13,381 bases of DNA from the NCBI GenBank assembly GCA_964619955.1, contig CAZUJF010000062.1, positions 1 through 13,381 of the forward strand, read 5' to 3'. The notes below the pieces were generated by a model that saw only the letters and a list, made by a program, of their open reading frames with translations, was not told the DNA's origin and did not search any database. The stretch is from JACQFK01 sp964619955. Lineage in GTDB: Bacteria; Planctomycetota; MHYJ01; JACPRB01. Within the stretch, counting starts at the first letter, position 1. The number at the start of each line of letters is the position of its first letter. The position numbers and the translations under genes were made by a program. Of the stretch, positions 1-6,685 are shown one piece after another.

Positions 1-19
1 CACGCACGGTTTGAAAGGG

Positions 20-45
20 AGGGCCTGCCCGTAAGGGCAGGCCCT
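20..45. promoter_or_regulatory. perfect 11-bp hairpin directly before the first start codon
   Basis: Bases 20-30 are the exact reverse complement of bases 35-45, with the four-base loop GTAA, which as RNA fits the stable GNRA tetraloop class. The stem ends five bases before the ATG at 51. A purine run that could act as a Shine-Dalgarno sequence (AAAGGGAGGG, 14-23) lies at its left foot, partly in the stem. No Shine-Dalgarno sequence lies between stem and ATG. It has no T-tract on either side, so a classical intrinsic terminator is not supported. It could be a leader structure, a terminator of an upstream gene, or a dispersed intergenic repeat. Confidence 0.7.
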
Positions 46-50
46 TACCA

Positions 51-836
51 ATGGAGATCGCGTCCTTCCGCGTCCGGGGCCCCGGGAGCGAACTCGCCTG
101 CCTCCGCTTCGGCTCCGGCCCGCCCCTCGTCCTTGCGCACCCGCTCTTCTTCTCGAAATCGTATTTCAGCGCGGCCGCGGAGATCTACGGGGCGCGCTTC
201 AACTGCGTGGTCTTCGACCAGCGCGGGCATGGGGACACCGAGGCGGACGGCTTCGACTTCGACGCGATGGCGGAGGACTGGGGCGCGATCCTCGACGCGA
301 GGGGCTGGGCGCGCGCCGCGATCGGCGGCACCTCGCTGGGCGCCGCCACGGCGCTGCGCTTCGCCCTGAAGCACCCGGAGCGCGTGAGCGCCCTGATGCA
401 GGATCTTCCGGGCTTCGGGCCCGGCAGCCTGCGGCCACCGGAACGGACGCGCTCGCTTGCCGCCGCGTTCACCGCGGGCGGCCTCGAGGCGGGGCTGCTC
501 CGGATCACGGAGGGCATGAGTCCCCCGCGCGCGAAGGCCTGGGGAGCGGCGCTCCAGGCGGATTGGAAGGGCTACGAGCCGGCGCGGCTGGCGCGGAACT
601 TCGTCCGCGTGCTGGAAGCGTCGCCGGACTGGCGCGTCGTCGAGCGCTGGCCGGAAGATCTCTCGCGGGTGGCGGCTCCCTGTTGTATTCTCGCGGTGCA
701 GGGCGATCCCGTGCATCCCTGGGAGACGGCGCAAACGATGCAGGCGGCGATCCCGGGGGCGCGCCTGGCGTCCCGGGTGCCTTCGTTGTCGGCCGCTGCG
801 ATCGCGTCTCAATGGATCAAGGAACTTGAATCATGA
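51..836 (+). CDS. alpha/beta-hydrolase-fold protein, catalytic histidine not evident
   Basis: A 261-residue protein of alpha/beta-hydrolase type, probably cytosolic as no signal peptide or membrane segment is seen. Visible landmarks are the early strand and oxyanion-loop region (LVLAHPLFF, about 26-34), FDQRGHGDT (55-63), the nucleophile elbow GGTSLG with Ser95, and an acid candidate in GDPVHPW (Asp219). Such enzymes normally need a histidine near the C-terminus, in a GH-type motif. Here the last histidine is His222, and the matching stretch (about 240-250) reads SRVPSLSAAA, so the triad looks incomplete. The substrate is unknown. The start at ATG 51 is the only ATG near the N-terminal strand, but it has no adjacent Shine-Dalgarno sequence. 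The gene overlaps rsmH by four bases (ATGA), which implies translational coupling. The fold is well supported; activity is uncertain. Confidence 0.85.
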   Translation: MEIASFRVRGPGSELACLRFGSGPPLVLAHPLFFSKSYFSAAAEIYGARFNCVVFDQRGHGDTEADGFDFDAMAEDWGAILDARGWARAAIGGTSLGAATALRFALKHPERVSALMQDLPGFGPGSLRPPERTRSLAAAFTAGGLEAGLLRITEGMSPPRAKAWGAALQADWKGYEPARLARNFVRVLEASPDWRVVERWPEDLSRVAAPCCILAVQGDPVHPWETAQTMQAAIPGARLASRVPSLSAAAIASQWIKELES

Positions 837-1765
837 ACCACATCCCCGTGCTGCTGGACGAAGCCGTCGAGGCGCTCCAGCCCAAGAAGGGCAAAGTCAT
901 CGTGGACTGCACGCTCGGCCTCGGCGGGCACAGCTCGGCGCTGCTCGAGAAGGGCGCGAAGGTGATCGGCATCGACCTGGACTCCGGAAACATCGACCGG
1001 GCCCGGATGCGCCTGGAGGGGATCGGCGGCGACTTCGAGCTGCGACAGGGGAATTTCGCGGCGCTGCCGCTCCTGCTGGCGGACCTGGGGATCGAGAAGG
1101 TCGACGGCCTGCTGGCGGATCTCGGGATTTCCAGCTCCCAGCTCGACGCCGGCGACCGCGGGTTCTCCTGGCGCCGCAACGGCCCGCTCGACATGCGGCT
1201 GGATCGCAGCAAGGGGCGGACGGCCGCCGAACTGCTCAACACGATCTCCGAGGCGGACCTCGAGGCCGCGCTCCGGGAACTGGGCGACGAGGAGGAGTCC
1301 GAGCGCATCGCGCGGCTGGTGTTCCTGCGGCGGCCGCTCAAGATGACCTGGCAGCTTTCCGACCTCGTCTGCGAAGCGAAGGCCTTCAGCCCGGAGCGTG
1401 CGGGGCGGATGCCGCTGCATCCCGCGGTGCGGACCTTCCAGGCGGTCCGCATGCTGGTGAACCGGGAGCCGGCGAACCTGGAGCGGCTGCTGGCCGTGAT
1501 CCCCGGGGTGCTGGCGCCGGGGGGGACGGCGGCCGTCATCAGCTTCCACTCGGGCGAGGACCGCCGGGTGAAACATGCCTTCCGCGACGGCTTCCGCGCG
1601 GGCCTGTTCGCCGCCATCAGCGATGAGCCCGTCACGCCGTCCCCCGAAGAGCTGGAGATGAACCCGCGCTGCTCGTCGGCGAAGCTGCGCTGGGCGCGGA
1701 TGCCCAAGGCGAAGGCGGCGCCGAAACCGAAGGCGAAGCCGAAAGCGAAGAGGAAGAAGACATGA
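833..1765 (+). CDS. rsmH: 16S rRNA (cytosine(1402)-N(4))-methyltransferase RsmH
   Basis: A 310-residue SAM-dependent methyltransferase of the RsmH (MraW) family, which methylates N4 of C1402 in the decoding centre of 16S rRNA. Family motifs appear in order: HIPVLLDEAVEAL at the N-terminus, SAM loop TLGLGGHS (27-34), acidic GIDLD (46-50), DGLLADLGISSSQLD (91-105), GPLDMRLD (117-124), HPAVRTFQAVRMLVN (196-210), ISFHSGEDRRVK (236-247) and NPRCSSAKLR (277-286). Length is normal for the family. The last 20 residues are a Lys/Ala/Pro-rich tail not needed for the fold, possibly RNA-binding. A good Shine-Dalgarno sequence (AAGGA, 819-823) supports ATG 833. The gene overlaps both neighbours by four bases. 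It usually sits between mraZ and ftsL in the cell-division cluster; neither is present here. Confidence 0.97.
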   Translation: MNHIPVLLDEAVEALQPKKGKVIVDCTLGLGGHSSALLEKGAKVIGIDLDSGNIDRARMRLEGIGGDFELRQGNFAALPLLLADLGIEKVDGLLADLGISSSQLDAGDRGFSWRRNGPLDMRLDRSKGRTAAELLNTISEADLEAALRELGDEEESERIARLVFLRRPLKMTWQLSDLVCEAKAFSPERAGRMPLHPAVRTFQAVRMLVNREPANLERLLAVIPGVLAPGGTAAVISFHSGEDRRVKHAFRDGFRAGLFAAISDEPVTPSPEELEMNPRCSSAKLRWARMPKAKAAPKPKAKPKAKRKKT

Positions 1766-3057
1766 GACACAGCCTCTGGGCCCTGCTGCTCCTGGGCGGC
1801 TGCGCGGTCGAGCGTCCGATGGCCATGCTCCCCGCGCCGCAGGTGGGCGACGACGTCCACGCGCCGCTGCGCGACGCCGTGGCCGGCGAACTCGGGTCGC
1901 TGGTCGAGGTCTACCGCTGGTTCCACCAGAACCCCGAATTGTCGAACCAGGAGGAGAAGACCGCCGCGCGATTCGCGGAGGAGCTCCGCCGGGCCGGCTG
2001 GACGGTGACGGAGAAGATCGGCGGCCACGGCGTCGTCGGGGTGCTGAAGAACGGCGAGGGCCCCGCGGTCTTCGCGCGCATCGACATGGACGGCCTGCCG
2101 GTGCAGGAGCAGAGCGGGCTGCCGTACGCGAGTCTGAACAGCGGCGTGATGCACGCCTGCGGCCACGATTCCCATCTCGCGATGGGGGTGGGGCTGGCGC
2201 GGGCGCTGTCGAAGCTCAAGGACCGCTGGTCCGGCACGGTGATCCTCGTGGGCCAGCCCGCCGAGGAGGTGGGGCAGGGGGCGCGCCGCATGACGGCGGA
2301 CCCGAAATTCGCGGCGGCGCTGCCGGCGAAGCCCGTGGCCTGCCTTTCCGTGCACGACTACGCGCTGCCCGCCGGACAGGTCGGGGTCTGCTCGGGTTAC
2401 GCCTCGGCGAACGTGGATCCCGTCGACATCCTGATCCACGGTCGCGGAGGCCACGGGGCCTGGCCGCACAACACGGTGGACCCGGTCGTGATCGGCGCGG
2501 AGATCGTGATGGCGCTGCAGACGATCGTGTCCCGCAAGCTGGCCCCCGGCACCAAGGCGGTGGTCACGGTGGGCTCCTTCCATGCGGGGGCCAAGCACAA
2601 CGTCATCGGCGACACCGCGAAGCTGCAGCTGACGGTGCGCTCGTACGAGGATGCGGTGCGGGAGAAGCTGCTGACCGAAATCCGGCGCATCACGCTGAAC
2701 GTGGCGGCGGCCCACGGCGTTCCGAAGCCCCCCGAGATCACGACGCCGGAGGAGCACACGCCCGCGGGCTATCACGACCCGGCGCTCACGGAGCGCGTGA
2801 AGAGCGTCTTCGAGCGGCTGCTCGGGAAGGAGCGCGTCCACGTCGTCGAGCCCATGATGGGCGGGGAGGACTTCAGCGTCTTCCCCAAGCATTTCGGAGT
2901 CCCGGGCCTCCAGATCCGGGTGGGCGGGACGCGGCCGGGGCATGATCCGGCGGTGGGCCTGCACAGCAGCCGCTGGTCGGTGGACCCGGAGCCGACGCTG
3001 CGGACGGGGACGGAAGCCTTCACCCGCGCGGTGCTGGACCTCCTCGGCAAGAAGTGA
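1762..3057 (+). CDS. M20D-type amidohydrolase/peptidase, predicted lipoprotein
   Basis: A 431-residue metal-dependent hydrolase of the M20D group (hippurate hydrolase, N-acyl-amino-acid amidohydrolase and IAA-amino-acid hydrolase relatives). Substrates in the family are N-acylated amino acids or small peptides; the specificity here is unknown. Visible motifs are FHQNPELSNQE (54-64), RIDMDGLPV (106-114), HACGHD (131-136, ligands Cys133 and His135), GQPAEE (164-169, Glu169), SVHDY (196-200, His198), the dimerisation-domain stretch GRGGHGAWPHNTVDP (227-241), GGEDF (367-371) and a late ligand His401. The N-terminus is a short basic and hydrophobic segment ending LLGGC, a lipobox with Cys14, so export and lipid anchoring are predicted. 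That is unusual, because most M20D enzymes are cytosolic. ATG 1762 overlaps the rsmH stop (ATGA), with AG-rich GAGGAAG upstream. Confidence 0.92.
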   Translation: MRHSLWALLLLGGCAVERPMAMLPAPQVGDDVHAPLRDAVAGELGSLVEVYRWFHQNPELSNQEEKTAARFAEELRRAGWTVTEKIGGHGVVGVLKNGEGPAVFARIDMDGLPVQEQSGLPYASLNSGVMHACGHDSHLAMGVGLARALSKLKDRWSGTVILVGQPAEEVGQGARRMTADPKFAAALPAKPVACLSVHDYALPAGQVGVCSGYASANVDPVDILIHGRGGHGAWPHNTVDPVVIGAEIVMALQTIVSRKLAPGTKAVVTVGSFHAGAKHNVIGDTAKLQLTVRSYEDAVREKLLTEIRRITLNVAAAHGVPKPPEITTPEEHTPAGYHDPALTERVKSVFERLLGKERVHVVEPMMGGEDFSVFPKHFGVPGLQIRVGGTRPGHDPAVGLHSSRWSVDPEPTLRTGTEAFTRAVLDLLGKK

Positions 3058-4655
3058 TACAAGCCCATACTTCGATGAACTGGACACAATTCCGGGACGG
3101 CCTCTACACGCCGGGGGCCGGGGCCATGCTCGGCGTCTGGGCGGCCGTCGGCAGCCTCATCCTCTCCTTCGTCGTATTCCGCCCCTTCCTGCGCTTCATC
3201 CAGGCGCGTTCCTTGGACAGAACGCTGAAGGACCGCCAAAGCCGCCTCCTCGTGCGCTGGGTGGGAGCCTCCCTCGCCCTCGGCCTCTGGGTGGCGCTGC
3301 ATGCCAGCACGCCCTCGGATCTTCGGGGGAAGCTGATCGGCTACGAGGTCTCGACCCTGGCGCTGGTGGTCTTCGGCGGTTTCGTGGTGCTGGAGTTCGG
3401 GTTGGCGCTGTTCGCGGACCTGCTGCCGCATCTGAGGGGCAAGCCCCCGCTGACGCCGTTTTTCAAGGACGTCGTCCGCGTCCTGGCCTTCTCGGCGCTC
3501 ATGCTCGGCGGGGTGAAGTTGTCGTTCCCGCACGCGGACATCGGGGCGCTGCTGACGACGTCGGCGATCCTTTCGGTGGTGGTGGGTCTCGCCCTGCAGG
3601 AGAGCCTGTCGAACGTCTTCGCGGGGCTCATGCTCACGATCGACAAGCCCTTCAAGCCGGGGGAGTGGATCGAGCTCGACGGCCGCGAGGGGAAGGTCCT
3701 CGACTCCAACTGGCGCTCCACGCGCATCCTCACCCGCGACGACGACGTGATCTACGTCCCCAACAGCGCGATGGCGAAGGCGAACGTCATCAACCTGTCC
3801 GCGTCGACGCCCGACCACCTCTGCCGCCGCATGATCGACATCGACCGCTCGGTCGCGCCGAACAAGGTCCGTTCGGTGCTCTGCACGATGATGTCCCGCG
3901 TCGAGGGGATCATGGCCGACCCCGCCCCCGACGTCTACGTCCTCGAATACGCCGAGTCCTCCATCCGCTACGAGATGCGCTTCTGGATCCGCGACTACGA
4001 CCGCCGCATGCGGATCGAGAGCGAGGTGATGCGGGGCGTCTGGTACGCGCTCCGCCGCGAACACATCCCGATCCCGTTTCCGGTGCGCGAGGTCCATATC
4101 AGCCGCGAGAAGCCCGATCGTCGTCCCGGGGAGCTCTTCCAGATCCTGCGGCGGCTGGAACTGCTGCAGCCGCTCAAGGATGCGGACGTCGCGCTCCTGG
4201 CGGACGACCTCAGCCAGCAGGTCTTCGCGCGGGGCGAGGCGGTCTGCCGCCAGGGGGAGCCGGGCACGACGTTCCACATCGTGAAATCCGGTGCGCTCGC
4301 GGTCCGCGTGAAGGGCGAGGGGGGCGCCGAAACCGAGGTCGCGCGGCTCGAGGCGGGCGCGTGTTTCGGGGAGATGTCGCTGCTCACGGGGGAACCCCGG
4401 AGCACGACGGTCGTCGCCCTGGAGGACGCCGAGATCCTCTGCCTCGACCGGGACTCCTTCGCCGTGCTGCTGCAGGAGAATCCGCCCGTGGCCCAGGCCA
4501 TGAGCGAAATCCTCGCCGCGCGCGTCCGCGCCACCCGGGAAAAACTCTCGAAGGAGCGGGATACCGCGGTGCGCAAGGCCCAGGAGGCCGCGTCCTCCCC
4601 CCACGGCATTCTCGACAGAATCCGCACCATATTCCGCTTTCCGGCCAAGAAGTAA
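3054..4655 (+). CDS. MscS-family mechanosensitive channel fused to a cyclic-nucleotide-binding domain
   Basis: A 533-residue inner-membrane channel. Hydrophobic segments lie near residues 24-46, 64-84, 98-122 and 140-158, followed by the MscS pore helix and beta domain. These carry TSAILSVVVGLALQESLSN (169-187), DKPFKPGEWIEL (197-208) and YVPNSAMAKANVINLS (234-249). A cNMP-binding domain occupies about 375-480 and has the phosphate-binding cassette FGEMSLLTGEPRSTT (438-452). Its Glu440 and Arg449 are the residues expected to contact cyclic-nucleotide ribose and phosphate. The C-terminus is basic and probably helical. This arrangement matches the bacterial cyclic-nucleotide-gated (bCNG) branch of MscS, in which ligand-controlled gating has been proposed. 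The start is taken as GTG 3054, whose GTGA overlap with the previous stop matches the spacing of the two genes before. ATG 3075 (protein starting MNWTQF) is a real alternative; neither has a strong Shine-Dalgarno sequence. Confidence 0.93.
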   Translation: MIQAHTSMNWTQFRDGLYTPGAGAMLGVWAAVGSLILSFVVFRPFLRFIQARSLDRTLKDRQSRLLVRWVGASLALGLWVALHASTPSDLRGKLIGYEVSTLALVVFGGFVVLEFGLALFADLLPHLRGKPPLTPFFKDVVRVLAFSALMLGGVKLSFPHADIGALLTTSAILSVVVGLALQESLSNVFAGLMLTIDKPFKPGEWIELDGREGKVLDSNWRSTRILTRDDDVIYVPNSAMAKANVINLSASTPDHLCRRMIDIDRSVAPNKVRSVLCTMMSRVEGIMADPAPDVYVLEYAESSIRYEMRFWIRDYDRRMRIESEVMRGVWYALRREHIPIPFPVREVHISREKPDRRPGELFQILRRLELLQPLKDADVALLADDLSQQVFARGEAVCRQGEPGTTFHIVKSGALAVRVKGEGGAETEVARLEAGACFGEMSLLTGEPRSTTVVALEDAEILCLDRDSFAVLLQENPPVAQAMSEILAARVRATREKLSKERDTAVRKAQEAASSPHGILDRIRTIFRFPAKK

Positions 4656-4656
4656 G

Positions 4657-4686
4657 TTGCCCTCGCCGGGGGGTGCGGGCTATCTT
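4657..4686 (+). promoter_or_regulatory. possible sigma70-type promoter for mgtE
   Basis: In the 42-base gap before mgtE, TTGCCC (4657-4662) and TATCTT (4681-4686) resemble -35 and -10 boxes with an 18-base spacer. Transcription would start near 4693, only about five bases before the ATG at 4698, giving a nearly leaderless mRNA. No clear Shine-Dalgarno sequence precedes that ATG. This rests on sequence resemblance only, and such matches arise by chance. Confidence 0.35.
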
Positions 4687-4697
4687 CGGGACCTGGC

Positions 4698-6098
4698 ATG
4701 AGCGAACCGGACGCCGTCCCCCCTCCCGCCGCCCCGCCGCCCGTCGCGGCGGCGCTGCCGGAGAACCCGTCGGCGCCGGTCCTCCGCGCCGCGATGCGGG
4801 AGGGCCGCGCCGCCGAGGTCGTGGCGGCGTTCCGCCCCCTCCCTCCGGTCCGCCGCGCGGAACTGTTCCTGCAGTTGCGGGCGCCCGATCAGCGGGCCCT
4901 GCTGGCCGTGGCGCCGCCCGACATGGCCGCGTCCATTCTCGCGGACTGCGACAGCTCGAGTCTCTCGAGCCTGCTCGTCCGTTACGACCTCGCCGCGCTC
5001 AAGCCGACGCTGCGCCTCATTCCGCCCGAGGATCTGGCGGACATCCTGCTGCATCTTCCGGAAGGGCGGCGGGAGGAGGCGCTTTCGGCGCTGGATGCCG
5101 AGGGTGCGGAGCAGGTCCGGCGACTGATGACCTTCGATCCCGAAAGCGCGGGCGGTCTGATGACGCCGCGTTACCTCAGCGTCCCCGACGTGGTGACGGT
5201 GGGGCGGGCGCTCGAGCTCCTCAGGGCGGGCAAGGACGCCGCGGCCGCCTCGTACGTCTACGTCGTGGACGCGCAGGGCCGCCTCATGGGAGTGGTGCCC
5301 CTGCGGACGCTGCTGCTTGCGAATCCGCGAAAGCCGGTGAACACGGTCATGATCCCCAAGGTCGTGCGGCTTCGCGTGGGCACGCCGGGCCCGGAGATCG
5401 TGGACACCTTCACCCAGCATCACTATCTGAGCCTGCCGGTGGTGGACGACAAGGAACGTCTCGTCGGCATCGTCACGTCCGAGGACGTGATGAAGGCGAT
5501 CCGCCGCCGGGACGAGCAGGTCATCCAGGGCGTGGTCGGCGTGGACGCGGCGCGCGAACGTCTCAAGCAGACCCTGGAGGCGACCCGGGGCCGGCTGCCC
5601 TGGATCACGGTGACGATCGGCGGCGGCCTCGGCTGCGCGGTGATCGGGAAGTACTTCGAGCACACCCTGGGTGAACTCGTCATGGTCGGCATCTTTACCC
5701 CGCTCGTCCTCGCTCTCGGGGAGAGCGTCGGCGCCCAGACGGCCTCGGTGGTCCTTTCCGCGCAGGCGGGCGGAACCCTGTCCCCCGACGAGCGTCGCAT
5801 CTTCATCCGGAAGGAACTGGGGGTCGGTGTTCTCGTCGCCCTCTATGCGGGCCTCGCCGTCTCGATGCTTTCGATGCTCTGGCACGGCGATCCCCGCCTC
5901 GGCCTGCTCATCGGCGGCTCGATCCTGGTGACGATGCTCTGGGCCGTGCTGCTCGCCGTCTTCGTGCCCGGCCTGCTCCAGCGCTACCGCGTGAACGCCG
6001 CGGTGGCCAGCGGCCCGATCGTCCTGACCGTCGCCGATTTCTCCACCCTCGCCGTGTACTTTGGGACCGCCACCTTCACGCTGCCCTGGTTGCGCTGA
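4698..6098 (+). CDS. mgtE: magnesium transporter MgtE
   Basis: A 466-residue MgtE-type divalent-cation channel of the inner membrane, importing Mg2+ and sometimes Co2+. The domain order is complete. A Pro/Ala-rich start is followed by the helical N domain (about 25-145) with the linker motif FDPESAGGLMTPRYLSV (146-162). Two CBS domains cover about 150-275 and include SLPVVDDKERLVGIVTSEDV (245-264). Five hydrophobic segments lie between about 300 and 463. The pore region keeps an aspartate in SGPIVLTVADFSTLAVYF (Asp447), corresponding to the Mg2+-coordinating Asp of Thermus MgtE. The segment FTPLVLALGESVGAQTASV (333-351) has Glu-Ser where many MgtE proteins have Gly-Asn. In the family, Mg2+ binding to the N and CBS domains closes the channel. 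The next gene starts within its stop codon (TGATG). Confidence 0.95.
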   Translation: MSEPDAVPPPAAPPPVAAALPENPSAPVLRAAMREGRAAEVVAAFRPLPPVRRAELFLQLRAPDQRALLAVAPPDMAASILADCDSSSLSSLLVRYDLAALKPTLRLIPPEDLADILLHLPEGRREEALSALDAEGAEQVRRLMTFDPESAGGLMTPRYLSVPDVVTVGRALELLRAGKDAAAASYVYVVDAQGRLMGVVPLRTLLLANPRKPVNTVMIPKVVRLRVGTPGPEIVDTFTQHHYLSLPVVDDKERLVGIVTSEDVMKAIRRRDEQVIQGVVGVDAARERLKQTLEATRGRLPWITVTIGGGLGCAVIGKYFEHTLGELVMVGIFTPLVLALGESVGAQTASVVLSAQAGGTLSPDERRIFIRKELGVGVLVALYAGLAVSMLSMLWHGDPRLGLLIGGSILVTMLWAVLLAVFVPGLLQRYRVNAAVASGPIVLTVADFSTLAVYFGTATFTLPWLR

Positions 6099-6685
6099 TG
6101 GACGACTTCCGCCCGCTGCTCGGCCGCGTCGATGCCTGGTACGGGAAGGCGAAGGCGGCGGCGGGGGACAAGCTGCCCTGCGCGAAGGGTTGCCGCGACT
6201 GCTGCCTGGGGCTTTTCGACGTGACGCTGGCGGATGCGGAGCTGCTGCGCGAGGGTCTCGCCAAAGCGGCTCCGGAAGTCCGGAGGGACATCCAGGTCCG
6301 GGCCTCGGAGATCATGAGCCGCCTGCGCGCGGTCTTCCCCGGTCTCGGGGAGGATTTCGACGACTGGAACGACAAGGAGATCGACGCGGTCTGCGACGAA
6401 CTGGGCGAGGTGGAATGCCCCGTGCTCGGCGCGGCGGGCGAATGCCGGCTCTACGAGCATCGTCCGCTGACCTGCCGGCTCTGCGGCCCGCCGCTCGTGG
6501 ACGTCTCGGGCAAGGTGGTGCATCCCGAGGGTTGTCCGAAGTGCCTCCTGAAGCCTGAGGAAACGCTCCCCTTCGCCTGCCTGGATCTTCACCGCGACGA
6601 GCGCCGGCTGCTCAAGAGACGGCATCCCGGTCGCAGCGGGGTCGTGCTGCTCATCCCCCAGGCCCTGGCCCCGGCTACGGAATGA
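6098..6685 (+). CDS. YkgJ-family cysteine-cluster protein
   Basis: A 195-residue cytosolic protein with twelve cysteines. The YkgJ/UPF0153-type signature is visible: CAKGCRDCC (Cys28, 32, 35, 36), then ECPVLGAAGECRLYEHRPLTCR (split here as ECPVLGAAGEC, 106-116, and RLYEHRPLTCR, 117-127). More cysteines follow at 129, 146, 149 and 161. The family is thought to bind zinc or an iron-sulfur cluster; its biochemical role is unsettled, so no reaction is assigned. The protein is longer than the shortest family members and carries an extra Cys pair (CPKC, 146-149). ATG 6098 shares its A with the mgtE stop codon and no Shine-Dalgarno sequence is visible, so translation probably depends on mgtE. The 3' end overlaps the convergent antiporter gene by 11 bases, leaving no room for a terminator between them. 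Confidence 0.9.
   Translation: MDDFRPLLGRVDAWYGKAKAAAGDKLPCAKGCRDCCLGLFDVTLADAELLREGLAKAAPEVRRDIQVRASEIMSRLRAVFPGLGEDFDDWNDKEIDAVCDELGEVECPVLGAAGECRLYEHRPLTCRLCGPPLVDVSGKVVHPEGCPKCLLKPEETLPFACLDLHRDERRLLKRRHPGRSGVVLLIPQALAPATE

Noticed and set aside
817..3087. Long minus-strand open frame (about 756 codons) opposite rsmH and the amidohydrolase gene
   Set aside because: It is antisense to two genes with clear family motifs. Its protein is rich in Arg/His/Ser with no recognisable motif, as expected from high-GC codon bias.
2772..4604. Minus-strand open frame of about 610 codons opposite the MscS-type gene
   Set aside because: It is a shadow of the channel gene; the composition is His/Arg/Asp-rich, with no domain motif.
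2942..5674. Plus-strand open frame of 910 codons crossing the MscS-type and mgtE genes
   Set aside because: It is in another frame from both genes and gives a Gly/Arg/Pro-rich product without motifs; it crosses the intergenic gap without relation to any ribosome-binding site.
6098..6685. Metallothionein or ferredoxin call for the cysteine-rich protein
   Set aside because: The cysteine spacing and the CRLYEHRPLTCR stretch fit YkgJ-type proteins, not CxxCxxCxxxC ferredoxins or short metallothioneins.
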